A stretch of 64,000 bases of DNA from Oscillatoriophycideae cyanobacterium NC_groundwater_1537_Pr4_S-0.65um_50_18 (GCA_016208305.1 JACQYI010000056.1:1-64000); one strand, 5' to 3'; numbered from the stretch's first letter, positions 8,920-19,805 are shown. Numbers and translations are program-made. The notes: a model not told the origin generated them from the letters alone.

Positions 8920-10044
8920 TTAGCTTAGCCGCTGCTTTAGCCAAAAAGCCAGCAAAGGCATAGTGATGCGATAACCAAACTTAGCGCCATAAACCAGCCC
9001 TTTTTGCTCCAAACTACTGAGTGCGCCTTGTAAACCACCCCCTCGCGAGAGCTGATGTTTTTGGATATAGTCTCTGGCATGGGGTTTGTCGGTCGGGTCA
9101 AGCGCCAAGCTCTCTAAAACGCGCACCTGACTAGGAGGCAGCAGCAGAATCAGCGACTCAAACGTAATGGATAAATCTTCAGTGAGCGATAGGGCACTTT
9201 GGTAGACATCATCCGCATAAATGAGACTCTCTGATCCAGATACTGTTTGCAAACCTATGCCTTTCTGGTTTGCCTTATGGTTCACCGCCGCAGCATGATC
9301 GAGCCATACTCGCCGCGCCAAAGCGATCGCATCTCCCAAATGCCCCTGAACATAGCTCAAAAACCGTTCCAGAGCCTGATGGTCAAACCGCATTCCTTGA
9401 GAGGCCATCGTGCTAACCAGCCAAGCTCTAAGATCGTCTTCATCTAGCGGAGCCAAAGTAATCAGCTTTAGATTGCCCTGCATCCAAGGTTCAGCAATCG
9501 TTGAAATTAAGGCATAGCTTACTCGGCTTTGGCGTTGAATTTCCTGTCGCAAGTAGTTTTCCCATTCCCCTGTGCGATCCCAAGAGCGGATGTGAGGAAA
9601 ATTTTGAAACACAATCACCACACGGCAGTCTAGCCGCTCTGCCATGATCTGGGGCAGCGACAGCAACGTCTGAAATAGCGTCCAGCTTTGAACCGATATT
9701 GCTTGCCAGACCAATCGTGCTCTGGGCGGCGACTGCTCTAAACCGATCGCATGCTCTTGGCTCCAGTCCTGTATCAAAGCCATCTCCTGAGCGTCAGCAA
9801 AGGCTTCAGTCACCCCATCTGCCAACAGCCGCAAGAAGCGATCGGCATTAGTCGTTCTCAAAAAATCAATTTCCACAATCCTGGCTCCCACCTGCCGAGC
9901 CGCAGCCCGAATCAGCGATCGCCGCCCAATGCCTGGAGCGCCCACGACCAGCAAATCACCATCTTGCGCCAAAATCTGGTTGATCTGTTGCAGCTCATGC
10001 TGATGGCTCACCCAATGCTGAGCAAAAAAGGGGTTATTCGACAT
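8920..10044 (-). CDS. AAA/STAND-like ATPase-fold protein with degenerate P-loop
   Basis: A 374-residue protein with the shape of archaeal-type AAA/STAND ATPases: an N-terminal nucleotide-binding domain, a helical lid (residues around 205-260) and a C-terminal winged-helix-like region (LLPPSQVRVLESLAL to RITMPLLAFWLKQRL). The P-loop position reads GAPGIGRRSLI (35-45): the invariant Lys and the following Thr/Ser are both Arg. The Walker B strand reads RVVIVFQNF, with Gln where an acidic residue is expected. ATP hydrolysis is therefore doubtful, and it may act as a nucleotide-independent scaffold or regulator. It is a single-gene unit divergent from the P-type ATPase 177 bases away. Confidence 0.65.
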   Translation of the reverse strand: MSNNPFFAQHWVSHQHELQQINQILAQDGDLLVVGAPGIGRRSLIRAAARQVGARIVEIDFLRTTNADRFLRLLADGVTEAFADAQEMALIQDWSQEHAIGLEQSPPRARLVWQAISVQSWTLFQTLLSLPQIMAERLDCRVVIVFQNFPHIRSWDRTGEWENYLRQEIQRQSRVSYALISTIAEPWMQGNLKLITLAPLDEDDLRAWLVSTMASQGMRFDHQALERFLSYVQGHLGDAIALARRVWLDHAAAVNHKANQKGIGLQTVSGSESLIYADDVYQSALSLTEDLSITFESLILLLPPSQVRVLESLALDPTDKPHARDYIQKHQLSRGGGLQGALSSLEQKGLVYGAKFGYRITMPLLAFWLKQRLS

Positions 10045-10220
10045 CCGTTTGTGCCGAGAATATGAATGTCACAAAGCATCTCTATAGTTTGACATCGATA
10101 GTCTTAGCACTATTTAATAGTGCTATACAAGTTTTAACAGCGCTACATAAAAGTCCTGCATTCAAGTCCTGCATTCAAAGTATTGTATCCCTTAGTAACT
10201 GCCCAAAAGCTTGATCCCCT

Positions 10221-13013
10221 ATGTCGCCCAAACCTTCAACCGACGCTTCTCTCTCCACTCCCATAGCTTGGCACAGCCAAACAGCCGAGCAAGCAACGGA
10301 TTTGCTGAACAGCGATCGCGCCACTGGTTTAACAGAGAGCCAAGTTGCTGAACGCTTAGAAAAATATGGCTCCAATGAGCTGATTGAAATGGGGGGACGA
10401 TCGCCCCTAGAGATCCTGTGGGATCAGTTCAAAAACATCATGCTGTTGATGTTGATTGCAGTCGCCATCATCTCTGCAATTTTAGACATTCGGGAAGCGA
10501 TGGCTCTGGGGCAGTTTATTTTTCCCAAAGATGCAGTTGCCATCTTCGTCATCGTCTTACTCAACGGTATTTTGGGCTATGCCCAGGAAAGCGGTGCTGA
10601 AAAAGCGCTAGCCGCACTCAAAGATCTGGCGACTTCTAAAGTACGCGTCATTCGTAACGACAAAACCCTCGAAGTTGATTCTAAAGATCTGGTGCCCGGA
10701 GATGTCATGTTGCTAGAGGCAGGCGTCAAAGTCTCTGCCGATGGTCGTCTTCTCGATGCGTCCAATCTTCAAATCAGAGAATCGGCCTTGACGGGGGAAT
10801 CTCAGGCCGTTAACAAGCAAACCAACGCCCAGCTTTCAGAAAATGCCTCCCTGGGCGATCGCATTAACCTCGTATTTTCGGGCACCGAAGTGGTTCAAGG
10901 GCGAGGAACCGTTTTGGTAACCGGTACGGGCATGCAGACTGAGTTAGGCAAAATTGCCACTGCACTCCAGGAAGTAGAGACAGAGCCAACTCCGCTGCAA
11001 AAGCGCATGACACAGTTGGGTAACGTCTTGGTTACAGGCTCGCTAATTTTGGTGGCGTTAGTCATCGTCGGGGGTACCATCTTCCGCCCCAGCCTGTTTG
11101 AGGAATTGGTCAAAGTTTCTCTCAGCATGGCTGTAGCAGTCGTTCCAGAAGGTCTGCCTGCCGTCATTACAGTCACGTTGGCGCTGGGCACCCAGCGCAT
11201 GGTCAAGCGCAACGCGCTCATCCGCAAGTTGCCTGCTGTAGAAACCCTGGGTTCCGTCACCACGATTTGTTCTGATAAAACAGGCACGCTGACGCAAAAC
11301 AAAATGGTGGTACAGGTGACCAACACGGCCAGCGGTTCTACCTTCGTCACAGGCCAAGGCTATGCACCCACGGGTGAATTTCAAGTCGCAGGACAGGCGA
11401 TCGCCCCGCACACTCAGCCCGAACTTCAAGCGTTGCTGAGGGCTTGCGTTCTCTGCAACGATGCCATCTTGCAAAAGGAAAATGGCGAATGGGTTATTTT
11501 GGGTGATCCGACCGAGGGTGCTCTTTTGTCTGCTGCGGGCAAAGCCAGCCTGCGTAAAGACGAAGAGGAATATCGATTCCCTCGCGTTGCCGAGTTTCCC
11601 TTCTCCTCCGAGCGCAAGCGGATGAGCGTGATCGTCAAAAGCTCTGAGTCTGCTTACTGCATGTTTACCAAAGGTTCACCAGAACTCACGCTAGAGCGCT
11701 GTGTTTACGTGCAGATAGGCGATCGCCTAGAGGTGCTATCCGAAGCCCAGCGATCGCACATTCTAGAGCAAAACAACCAGTTGGCCAGCCGAGGTTTGCG
11801 CGTGCTAGGGTTTGCCAGCAAAGCCCTGACAGAGCTACCCCCCGAAGCTTCTGAAGAAGTCTCTGAAAACGACTTGGTTTGGCTAGGATTGGTGGGAATG
11901 CTAGATGCCCCCCGTCCTGAAGTGCGGGACGCTGTGGCGAAGTGCCGTACTGCCGGAATTCGTGCCGTGATGATCACGGGCGATCACCAGTTGACCGCCC
12001 AAGCGATCGCCGCAGATTTAGGCATCGCTCAAACAGGCGAAGCTTCGCTCACCGGACAGCAGCTAGAAAACTTGAGCGATCGAGAGCTAGAAAAGGCCGT
12101 TGGAGAAGTCAATGTCTACGCTCGCGTATCCCCTGAGCATAAGCTGCGCATTGTCCGGGCGCTCCAGAAACAGGGGCATGTCGTAGCCATGACCGGAGAC
12201 GGCGTCAACGACGCCCCAGCCTTGAAGCAGGCTGACATTGGCGTAGCGATGGGCATCACGGGCACAGATGTCAGCAAAGAAGCCAGCGACATGGTGCTGC
12301 TAGACGATAACTTCTCTACGATCGTTGCGGCTGTCGAAGAAGGTCGCGTGGTCTACACCAACATTCGGCGCTTCATCAAATACATTCTAGGCAGCAACAT
12401 TGGTGAAGTCTTGACGATCGCCGCTGCTCCCCTTTTGGGGCTGGGAGGCGTACCCCTCACCCCGCTGCAAATTTTATGGATGAACTTAGTCACAGATGGT
12501 CTTCCTGCTCTGGCATTGGCCGTAGAGCCAGGACGACCCAGCATTATGCAACAGCCGCCTAAAGATCCCAAAGAGAGCATCTTTGCCCAAGGTCTAGGCT
12601 CCTACATGATTCGCATCGGGATTGTCCTAGCCGTTGTCACCATCGCCATGATGGTATGGGCCTATGACTATACCGAGCAGGTACAGGGCAACGGACTCGA
12701 TCGCGAGCGCTGGCAGACTATGGTCTTCACAACCCTGTGTCTGGCACAAATGGGTCATGCCCTAGCGGTGCGATCGAGCAACCGTCTCACCATTGAGGTC
12801 AATCCCTTCTCTAATCCCTACGTGCTTGGGTCAGTGGTGGTCACGAGTATTCTGCAAATCTTGCTGATTTACGTTGAGCCTCTGCGCAACTTCTTCAACA
12901 CCCATTTTTTGAGTGCTACAGAACTATTGATCTGCATTGGGTTTAGCTCTTTGATCTTTATTTGGATTGAGCTAGAGAAACTGTTTATCCGATCGTTTTT
13001 GAGCAAGCGGTAG
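10221..13013 (+). CDS. P-type (P2A) calcium-transporting ATPase
   Basis: A 930-residue pump of the SERCA/PacL type. Domains in order: a cation-ATPase N-domain (20-85), two helices (72-118), the actuator domain with TGES (191-194), helices with the ion-site motif PEGLPA (309-314), the phosphorylation site SDKTGTLT with Asp352, a nucleotide-binding domain with FTKGSPE, the hinge [10 protein letters not shown] and [17 protein letters not shown], then six C-terminal helices. NIGEVLTI in M5 and [12 protein letters not shown] in M6 carry the residues that coordinate Ca2+ in SERCA, which favours calcium over Na+ or H+. It probably exports Ca2+ across the plasma membrane. The gene is monocistronic and convergent with the aldolase gene. 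Confidence 0.92.
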   Translation: MSPKPSTDASLSTPIAWHSQTAEQATDLLNSDRATGLTESQVAERLEKYGSNELIEMGGRSPLEILWDQFKNIMLLMLIAVAIISAILDIREAMALGQFIFPKDAVAIFVIVLLNGILGYAQESGAEKALAALKDLATSKVRVIRNDKTLEVDSKDLVPGDVMLLEAGVKVSADGRLLDASNLQIRESALTGESQAVNKQTNAQLSENASLGDRINLVFSGTEVVQGRGTVLVTGTGMQTELGKIATALQEVETEPTPLQKRMTQLGNVLVTGSLILVALVIVGGTIFRPSLFEELVKVSLSMAVAVVPEGLPAVITVTLALGTQRMVKRNALIRKLPAVETLGSVTTICSDKTGTLTQNKMVVQVTNTASGSTFVTGQGYAPTGEFQVAGQAIAPHTQPELQALLRACVLCNDAILQKENGEWVILGDPTEGALLSAAGKASLRKDEEEYRFPRVAEFPFSSERKRMSVIVKSSESAYCMFTKGSPELTLERCVYVQIGDRLEVLSEAQRSHILEQNNQLASRGLRVLGFASKALTELPPEASEEVSENDLVWLGLVGMLDAPRPEVRDAVAKCRTAGIRAVMITGDHQLTAQAIAADLGIAQTGEASLTGQQLENLSDRELEKAVGEVNVYARVSPEHKLRIVRALQKQGHVVAMTGDGVNDAPALKQADIGVAMGITGTDVSKEASDMVLLDDNFSTIVAAVEEGRVVYTNIRRFIKYILGSNIGEVLTIAAAPLLGLGGVPLTPLQILWMNLVTDGLPALALAVEPGRPSIMQQPPKDPKESIFAQGLGSYMIRIGIVLAVVTIAMMVWAYDYTEQVQGNGLDRERWQTMVFTTLCLAQMGHALAVRSSNRLTIEVNPFSNPYVLGSVVVTSILQILLIYVEPLRNFFNTHFLSATELLICIGFSSLIFIWIELEKLFIRSFLSKR

Positions 13014-13087
13014 GTAACTTGAAAGTCCTTGGGTATAGCGTAAAGCATGACACCCAAGGGCTACACGTTCGCATACACTCAAGCCCA

Positions 13088-13115
13088 TAAAAAACCGGGT
13101 GGCGCACCACCCGGT
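13088..13115 (-). terminator. Rho-independent terminator of the aldolase gene
   Basis: On the minus strand ACCGGGTGG-TGCG-CCACCCGGT forms a 9-bp GC-rich stem followed directly by TTTTTTATGGG, the classic layout. It lies about 50 bases after the aldolase stop at 13166. On the plus strand it has no T tract, so it serves mainly the minus-strand gene. Confidence 0.85.
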
Positions 13116-13165
13116 CATCTTCCTATTCAGTAGGTCAGTAGCAACGGATTAGACCCTTATAAGTC

Positions 13166-14248
13166 CTAAACCTTCACCGCCGCTTTTGCGACCACAGCCG
13201 CCAATTCTCCCTTGACGTACTTCGCAGCGTAATCTTCCAACGACACCTGCTTGATCTTGCTGGCGTTGCCCGCAGTGCCAAACTGTTGGTAGCGATCGGA
13301 GCAAACCTTCTGCATGTACTTGATCGAGGGCTTGAGGAAAGCACGAGGATCAAATTCCTTCAGATCTTTGGATAGCGCTTCGCGCACAGCAGCCGTGATC
13401 GCCAGACGACAGTCTGTATCAATGTTGATCTTGCGAACACCGCTCTTGATCCCTTTCTGAATTTCTTCAACGGGTACACCGTAGGTCTCAGGAATTGCGC
13501 CACCATACTGGTTGATCATGGCCAGCAAATCTTCGGGCACCGAAGATGAACCATGCATAACCAAGTGGGTGTTGGGCAAGCGACTGTGAATTTCTTCAAT
13601 CCGGCTGATGGCCAAGATTTCACCCGTCGGCTTGCGGGTAAACTTGTACGCGCCATGGCTTGTACCGATCGCCACTGCCAAAGCATCAACCTGGGTTTGC
13701 TCCACAAATTGCACGGCTTCATCAGGATCGGTCAAAAGCTGATCATGGGATAGAACTCCCTCAAAACCGTGACCATCTTCTGCTTCGCCTTGTCCAGTTT
13801 CCAGAGAACCCAAGCAGCCCAACTCACCTTCAACGCTCACGCCGATCGCATGAGCCACCTTTACCACTTCGCGAGTAGTGTTAACGTTGTACTCAAAGCT
13901 TGCAGGAGTCTTAGCATCTGCCTCTAGTGAGCCATCCATCATGACGCTGGTGAAGCCATTCTTCATCGCAGAGTAGCAGGTGGCAGGCTCATTGCCATGA
14001 TCCTGGTGCATGACAATGGGGATATGGGGGTAGGTTTCGATCGCCGCCAAAATTAGGTGACGGAGGAAGTTTTCGCCCGCATACTTACGAGCACCTCTAG
14101 AAGCTTGCAGGATCACGGGGCTGTCGGTTTCATGCGCAGCCTGCATGATGGACTGGATCTGCTCCATGTTGTTGACGTTGAATGCGGGGATGCCATAACC
14201 GTTCTCGGCTGCATGATCCAGCAACAATCTCAGTGGCACGATCGCCAT
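13166..14248 (-). CDS. cbbA: Class II fructose-1,6-bisphosphate aldolase, Calvin-cycle type
   Basis: The 360-residue zinc aldolase condenses glyceraldehyde-3-phosphate and DHAP (and usually DHAP with erythrose-4-phosphate) in the Calvin cycle and gluconeogenesis. Seen in sequence: [14 protein letters not shown], the Zn-binding [12 protein letters not shown] near residue 80, [34 protein letters not shown] with a further Zn His, and [13 protein letters not shown]. These are typical of the CbbA/FbaA subtype of cyanobacteria and plastid-lineage bacteria. On the minus strand AAGGAG lies eight bases before the ATG at 14248. A strong terminator follows the gene. Confidence 0.94.
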   Translation of the reverse strand: MAIVPLRLLLDHAAENGYGIPAFNVNNMEQIQSIMQAAHETDSPVILQASRGARKYAGENFLRHLILAAIETYPHIPIVMHQDHGNEPATCYSAMKNGFTSVMMDGSLEADAKTPASFEYNVNTTREVVKVAHAIGVSVEGELGCLGSLETGQGEAEDGHGFEGVLSHDQLLTDPDEAVQFVEQTQVDALAVAIGTSHGAYKFTRKPTGEILAISRIEEIHSRLPNTHLVMHGSSSVPEDLLAMINQYGGAIPETYGVPVEEIQKGIKSGVRKINIDTDCRLAITAAVREALSKDLKEFDPRAFLKPSIKYMQKVCSDRYQQFGTAGNASKIKQVSLEDYAAKYVKGELAAVVAKAAVKV

Positions 14249-14662
14249 GGGGGTTTCTCCTTATAAGTACGGTCAGCTAACTTCGGCTTGAAAAACGAGA
14301 ATTCTTACGACAATCTTAAGATACTTTCTGCTGCGAAGCGAATTGTATCTGAGATTTCAAATAGCGATTCAGAGTAGTCTCGTCAGACTCAGCAGATTGA
14401 CAGCAATTCTAAAGCTAAGTATAAATGCTCAAGGATTTCTTTGCCTAGCAGTTATCCCTGATTTTTGCTGGAAAAGAGCAGCCAATTTCTCAGTTCGTTG
14501 AAATTTCCGTTTTGTAAGATACAAAAAACGGGTTTAATAAAATCTTCCTGGCGATGAATTTATAAATCTGACGAAAGCATTACGATCGCGATCTAACGCA
14601 ATTAAAGCGTTATTTAAAAATCAGCAGCTACAAAACAGCAAGCGTAATTAAAAAATTGACCT
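14249..14662. other. Divergent promoter region between aldolase and cyanophycinase genes
   Basis: This AT-rich stretch presumably carries both promoters. No coding frame or strong palindrome was recognised; AAATTTCCG-TTTTG and ACAAAAAACGGG near 14500-14535 are suggestive but not a clean inverted repeat. Confidence 0.4.
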
Positions 14663-15523
14663 ATGGTTTCATCTAGCGAACGACAAGGGCAAACCCAAGA
14701 AGCGAAAGCTCAACAGGGGCAACAGTCCCAACAGGGGCAATTGGTCATTATTGGCGGTGGTGAAGATAAAGAAAATAACTGCACCGTGTTACGAGAATTT
14801 GTACGACGCGCCGGCGGAACTCAAGCTCGCATTGCCGTCCTGACAGCCGCAACCAGTCTCCCTAGAGAAGTCGGAGACACCTACACGGGTGTATTCAAGC
14901 GGCTTGGAGTCGAAGATGTGCGAGTCATTAACACCGAACGTAGGGAAGATTCTGAAAGATCAGAAGCTCTGGAATTGGCTGAGCAAGCCACAGGGCTGTT
15001 TTTCACTGGAGGCGATCAAGCTCGCATCACCGACTTGATCAAGGGCACTAAGTTAGATCAAATCATTCATAAGCGCTATAGCGAGGGTGCAGTCGTTGGC
15101 GGTACTAGCGCCGGGGCCGCCATGATGCCAGATGTGATGATTGTCGAGGGCGAGTCCGAGACAAATCCACGGGCAAATGTGGTTGAGATGGGGCCTGGTA
15201 TGGGCTTCCTTCCCGGCATTGTGGTTGATCAGCATTTTGCTCAGCGCGGTCGCCTGGGTCGGCTGATCTCAGCCTTGATGCTTCAGCCTGCCGTTTTGGG
15301 TATCGGCATTGACGAAGACACAGCCGTAATTGTCAGCGGCGATGAGTTTGAAGTGATTGGGCATGGCGCAGTCACCGTCGTGGATGAATCTGCCTCAACC
15401 CACAACAACGCCGATGGGACGCTTAAGGACGAAGCCCTAGCCGTCTGTGGCGTAAAGCTGCATATTTTGCCTCAGGGCTACCGCTTTAATCTCAAGACCA
15501 AACAGCCTATTGTCAAAGAGTAA
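14663..15523 (+). CDS. cphB: Cyanophycinase
   Basis: A 286-residue serine exopeptidase of family S51 that releases beta-Asp-Arg dipeptides from cyanophycin. The nucleophile motif is VVGGTSAGAAMM (Ser in GTSAGA). GGGEDKENN near the start and FTGGDQARI are the usual cyanophycinase blocks, and VVDQHFAQRGRLGRL carries the conserved active-site region. The first ~25 residues are Gln-rich low-complexity sequence (EAKAQQGQQSQQGQ), which may be a disordered tail. In many cyanobacteria cphA (cyanophycin synthetase) follows directly; here the next gene is an unrelated Uma2 protein 195 bases downstream. Confidence 0.94.
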   Translation: MVSSSERQGQTQEAKAQQGQQSQQGQLVIIGGGEDKENNCTVLREFVRRAGGTQARIAVLTAATSLPREVGDTYTGVFKRLGVEDVRVINTERREDSERSEALELAEQATGLFFTGGDQARITDLIKGTKLDQIIHKRYSEGAVVGGTSAGAAMMPDVMIVEGESETNPRANVVEMGPGMGFLPGIVVDQHFAQRGRLGRLISALMLQPAVLGIGIDEDTAVIVSGDEFEVIGHGAVTVVDESASTHNNADGTLKDEALAVCGVKLHILPQGYRFNLKTKQPIVKE

Positions 15524-15564
15524 AGCGCTTACTCGCCTTTTCACTTATAGGATTTCCACTTATG

Positions 15565-15594
15565 GGGTAGGACAGGCGCTCGTCTGTCCTACCC
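15565..15594. terminator. Hairpin after cphB
   Basis: GGGTAGGACAG (15565-15575) and CTGTCCTACCC (15584-15594) are perfect 11-bp arms with an 8-base loop, 42 bases after the cphB stop. There is no following T run, so it is a candidate transcript end rather than a proven one. Confidence 0.5.
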
Positions 15595-15718
15595 TACTGC
15601 TGTATTCGTCCGATCGCGTGAGCAGCGCGATCAATTCGGCTAGATTCGATCAAGGATTTTCTGAGAGCCTTACTCCGTAAAGTTAAGGATAATAAAGGAT
15701 GGAGTTTGGTAACTGCCC

Positions 15719-16495
15719 ATGACTCAAGAACTGCTCGACACAGAAGAAATCGTGACTGAGCTTGACATCAGCCATTTGGTTATTGAAGACGATGCGCCTG
15801 TAGATAATTTTCAGTCAGAAGAGCAACAACGGTTATTGGTAGAACCTCTGTACAGCTCTAAGGCTCTGTCCGTACCTTTTCTAGCGGCGGCTAATGTGGG
15901 ACTGTTCTACAAGCTCAAAGGCGAGCCGATCGTCCCCGATATGCTGCTGAGTCTGGGAGTGCAGCGACCTGAGGATTTTTCTCAGCGACAGAACCGCTCC
16001 TATTTTGTCTGGGAATTTGGCAAAAACCCCGAAGTTTGCATTGAGATTGTTTCCAACACGGAAGGAGATGAGCTGAGCCTTAGCAAAAAATCGCAACAGA
16101 AGGGGAAGACTGTCGCAAAGAAAGACCTATACGCTCAGCTCGGCATCCCTTACTATGTCGTGTTTGACCCGCTCCAGCAGGTTCAGGGCAAGGCCGAAAT
16201 GAATGGGGCGATGTTGCGAGTCTGGACGATTTCGCCCGTGGGCTACCTAGAGTTGACAGCATCTCCCGGCATTGTTGCGATCGGTCAGTCTGTCTGGTTA
16301 GAGGGAGTAGGCTTGGGGCTGACCCTCTGGGAAGGACAGTTTGAGGAAGAAGTCACTCGGCTATGGTTGCGCTGGTGCGATCGCCAAGGGCAAGTCATTC
16401 CTACGGGTGCCGAACGGGCAGACGAAGCAGAGTTGAAGGCACAACGATTCGCTGAACGCCTGCAAGCAATGGGAATTAACCCAGACGAGATCTAA
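15719..16495 (+). CDS. Uma2 family (DUF820) PD-(D/E)XK nuclease-fold protein
   Basis: A 258-residue member of the large cyanobacterial Uma2/DUF820 group. The fold core is visible as VPDMLLSLGVQ (acidic residue of the motif), YFVWEFGKNPEVCIEIVS (the E-x-K-like strand) and KKDLYAQLGIPYYVVFDP. The C-terminus, RADEAELKAQRFAERLQAMGINPDEI, is the helical tail common in the family. Members occur in tens of copies per genome and their biological role is not settled, so nuclease activity is only inferred from the fold. It has a probable own promoter. Confidence 0.88.
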   Translation: MTQELLDTEEIVTELDISHLVIEDDAPVDNFQSEEQQRLLVEPLYSSKALSVPFLAAANVGLFYKLKGEPIVPDMLLSLGVQRPEDFSQRQNRSYFVWEFGKNPEVCIEIVSNTEGDELSLSKKSQQKGKTVAKKDLYAQLGIPYYVVFDPLQQVQGKAEMNGAMLRVWTISPVGYLELTASPGIVAIGQSVWLEGVGLGLTLWEGQFEEEVTRLWLRWCDRQGQVIPTGAERADEAELKAQRFAERLQAMGINPDEI

Positions 16496-16535
16496 AGGCT
16501 AAATATCTAAACGCTAAATTGAGAGGCGCTCTGAA

Positions 16536-19500
16536 TCATTCCCCTACCTCTCCGCTTTCCAATTCCTCTTCCACATTCTGCCCCAGCTCCAGCAGAAACT
16601 TCAGTGCCTTAGCCACATAGGTAGCGCAAGTAAAAGGAGAAGTGGCATAGAACGATCGCCATGCGGCTCCTTTCTGCTGGTCGTAGTGTTCTGCATGGTC
16701 GGGGTGCTGGTCTAACCAGGCCAGACGAACAGCATGACCGATCAAGACATCTAGAACGATCGGGTTTTCGATCCGCAGGGTGGGGTTTTGTTCAGCGATC
16801 GCCCCTAGCTCCATCAATGCCTCGACATTGACCTGACGGTATTCTGGAGCCTGAATTTTGTTGAGCAAATGCTCAATCCGCAAGGCAAAGTTTTTCTCAC
16901 CGGGCGTCATTTCGGCTAGGAGCAGCTCGCTATCGAGTCGGTTGCGGCGATCGAGCTTGTCGCCAATCACCAGCCCTTTGCAGTGTTCCATAATCTGCCA
17001 GACCTTAGGGTAAAAGCCTTTGGGCACGCGATTCACAGCTCCATCGCGCTGGCGTTGCTGCCACCAGTCCGTGACAGCCTCAGCTTCCGCTTCAGCCGCA
17101 ACAACCCACTCAATCTTTTGCTGTTGGCTCTGCAACGACTCTTGCTGAAACAGCGTTTGGTTAACATCCTCATACTCTGCCAAGACCTGCCGGAGTCGAG
17201 TCCGAATCTCAAACGGACTGAGCCGCATTAGGTGTTCGTAGGCTTCATCTTGGGTCACCTGTAGCTCTTGCGCCAGGTTGCTGGTGATCAGCAAAATTAG
17301 AAAGCCAACGCGTAAGGTTAGCATGCCGTCAAACAGCCCCGGCTCTGTTTTGATCAGCACGCTCAAGTACAGAATAATTTCTTGCGTCAGCGGATGTTCG
17401 CGCACATCATTGCCGCTGAACTTCTGGATCTTCTCCATAATGTCGATCGGCTGCAACGGACTGCTGATCAAGGAAGCCTCGCTATAAGATTTGCCCACCG
17501 CAATCTGTTTGCCTCGGATCAAAATAGTGGCGACCGCGTCCGCTAGACCAATATCTACTTTGTTCAGCAAGCCCGCCGCCTGCCGAATCACCGTCCAGAG
17601 CTGCAACTGTCTGGCTTTGTTATAGACTTCGTTGAGTAAATCGGCCAGCACAACCGGTTTGCCGGGGCCACCCAGCCCTGTGTCAAAGCCAGAACCCTGA
17701 AGCTGGCTCAGCGTTTTCAACAGACCAATTTGCTCATAAAGATTGCAAGACTGCTGCAAGCGGCTCAACAGCTGCGGCACCTCGGCGGCATACTCTAGCA
17801 AAAACTCCTGCGTGTTGTTGAGCGGAATAGTGCAGTCGAGCGTATTCGACAAATACTGCGGCGCAGACTCCGTCCCTTGCATCGGAGGTTCACCAAACTG
17901 AAACTCATGCACAAAATCGATCCGCTCCGTCCCGGCGGTCAGCATGAGCTGGTTGAGGTGTCCTAGCTTCACAGTCACCCCATTGCAGTCCCCCTCTTTT
18001 AGCTCCTTTAGCAGCTTGAGGAAAGGCGATCGATCGATCGCGCCCACCCGTCCCCGCTCAAACATTTCATGGGTTAGCAGCAGCGACATAATGGGGCGTC
18101 CCAAATGGTACCAATGGCGCTGGATATAGACGAGTTCACCCCGAATTTGATCGACCAGAAAGTGGTAATCAAGCGTGAGATAAAACTGCTGCTGGTCTAG
18201 GAAAGAGGGCAAAAACACCAGCGTTTCGCCTCGGATGCGGAAAATCCGGGAGGTGGTGAGACTGCGGAGACGACGAATGGGGCGTCCCGTTAGCCCTAGT
18301 TTGTCATTGCGCCCGATCTGGTGATAGACCAGAGCTAACTCATCAGAATGACGTACCTGAATCGGCGCAACCTGAGCGGGGGTTTGCGTCTCAATGCCAT
18401 AGGTGGCTAGCTCTGCTTGCAGAGCCTCATCTTCAGCGAGTAGGGCAATTTGCACCAGGGGCAGCTGCCGTCCGCCTAGGCGCAGGTGCCGACCCAACGG
18501 ATCAACATCGCCCACAGCAATCAGGCGATCGCGGATGAGCTGCCCCAAGATGTATAGGCTTTGCGCCCAAACCAAGGGCACATTGTCGTTGGGCAGCCGG
18601 GGCTGGCTGTAGGGTTCAGCCCGTTCGGCAGCAATGCTTTCGGCAGGCACATAATAAACCTCTGGCAGCAGCTTAAAGCCATCTCTCTCTACCAGCAGCG
18701 GCTGAAGACGTTGATAATAATCATCGGCCTGAGCGCGATCGCCCTGAAACAAGGCATCCAGCATCAAGTAGGTAAAAAACAGCGGCCACTCACACTCAAT
18801 ATGCTCAAACTGCTTCAGCTCCCAAGGCTCATAGTGTAGGCGTTGAGCATCTTCAATGACCGCCTGATGCCCATCCCGCAAAAAGCGCTTGCAGCCATAT
18901 TTTCCCTGAAGCTTGGTGACAATCTTGGTGCGGGTACGCTCTATCAGCGCCACATCTTCGACCGCAAAGGCCGGAAACCCAATAACGCTGAGCAGGGCAG
19001 CATCCACTTCTTTAGAGCTAGACTCTCTCGGCAGCAGAGATTGCAGCGTCGTCCGGGTACGGGCAATTTCATCCAGCAGCACATGAATCACCGAAGCCTG
19101 ACTGCCGCGCACGCCAAACAAATCCAGCCCGTTCATAGCCTCTAGTGCTGCCTTGGCCATGCCCACCGAACTGGCATTTAGCTCCGGATTGCCGTGGTTA
19201 ATTTTATTACCCCGCTCCCAGATGCCGTAGTCAGGTGTGCGGTAGGCGCGACCGATGTAGTAAACCAGATTTTGAACAAAATTTACCTCATCGATCGTGA
19301 AAATAATTTGCAGCCCCGAAGCCGTCATTTGAGCCAGCATCAGCAAATAAAGGGAGGTGGCATCAAGCTGAAGGTGTCCCCATTGGTCATCGCCGACGAC
19401 AGTATCTGCGGTAGCCGTAGCATATTTAGCATGGAGAGCATCAAGCGGGTGCTGCGTTGCTTTAAACCGCTCCACTTTGTTAGCCTGCCGCATCATCGCA

Positions 19501-19805
19501 AACAGCAGCCCTCGCATCAGTTTGACAACGCTTTGCTCTAGCTCATAGGTGCGCCCCTGATCAGCATCAAGCTTGCGATAGGCGATCGCCAGCCCCCAAA
19601 CAGCCAAGATGCTGTAGACATTGTCTCGCACCCAGGCATCGGTGTAATTGCCGTGGGCATTAATGGCAGTGCTGGCAGGCATCAAGCCTGTAATCGGATT
19701 TTGCCGCGACAAAATCACCGCTTGCACTTCCTGGTAATAGGCATCGAGCTGATTGCGCAATAGCGTAGGCGAGGGCAGAGAAGACTGAGCGGCAGACGAA
19801 ATCAT
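16536..19805 (-). CDS. GH15 / phosphorylase-kinase-alpha-like glycoside hydrolase family protein
   Basis: A 1,089-residue protein of the GH15-like (alpha/alpha)6 barrel superfamily. GNYTDAWVRDNVYSILAVWGLAIAYRK near residue 50 and HIECEWPLFFTYLMLDALF near 335 are the blocks shared by glucoamylase-like proteins and eukaryotic phosphorylase-kinase alpha/beta subunits. LNASSVGMAKAALEAMNGLDLFG and DNVPLVWAQSLYILGQLI are also typical. The C-terminal half (about residues 650-1,085) is the extended region seen in the PhK-like group. It may act on or bind glycogen-type glucans, but whether it hydrolyses them is unknown. It is monocistronic. Confidence 0.82.
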   Translation of the reverse strand: MISSAAQSSLPSPTLLRNQLDAYYQEVQAVILSRQNPITGLMPASTAINAHGNYTDAWVRDNVYSILAVWGLAIAYRKLDADQGRTYELEQSVVKLMRGLLFAMMRQANKVERFKATQHPLDALHAKYATATADTVVGDDQWGHLQLDATSLYLLMLAQMTASGLQIIFTIDEVNFVQNLVYYIGRAYRTPDYGIWERGNKINHGNPELNASSVGMAKAALEAMNGLDLFGVRGSQASVIHVLLDEIARTRTTLQSLLPRESSSKEVDAALLSVIGFPAFAVEDVALIERTRTKIVTKLQGKYGCKRFLRDGHQAVIEDAQRLHYEPWELKQFEHIECEWPLFFTYLMLDALFQGDRAQADDYYQRLQPLLVERDGFKLLPEVYYVPAESIAAERAEPYSQPRLPNDNVPLVWAQSLYILGQLIRDRLIAVGDVDPLGRHLRLGGRQLPLVQIALLAEDEALQAELATYGIETQTPAQVAPIQVRHSDELALVYHQIGRNDKLGLTGRPIRRLRSLTTSRIFRIRGETLVFLPSFLDQQQFYLTLDYHFLVDQIRGELVYIQRHWYHLGRPIMSLLLTHEMFERGRVGAIDRSPFLKLLKELKEGDCNGVTVKLGHLNQLMLTAGTERIDFVHEFQFGEPPMQGTESAPQYLSNTLDCTIPLNNTQEFLLEYAAEVPQLLSRLQQSCNLYEQIGLLKTLSQLQGSGFDTGLGGPGKPVVLADLLNEVYNKARQLQLWTVIRQAAGLLNKVDIGLADAVATILIRGKQIAVGKSYSEASLISSPLQPIDIMEKIQKFSGNDVREHPLTQEIILYLSVLIKTEPGLFDGMLTLRVGFLILLITSNLAQELQVTQDEAYEHLMRLSPFEIRTRLRQVLAEYEDVNQTLFQQESLQSQQQKIEWVVAAEAEAEAVTDWWQQRQRDGAVNRVPKGFYPKVWQIMEHCKGLVIGDKLDRRNRLDSELLLAEMTPGEKNFALRIEHLLNKIQAPEYRQVNVEALMELGAIAEQNPTLRIENPIVLDVLIGHAVRLAWLDQHPDHAEHYDQQKGAAWRSFYATSPFTCATYVAKALKFLLELGQNVEEELESGEVGE

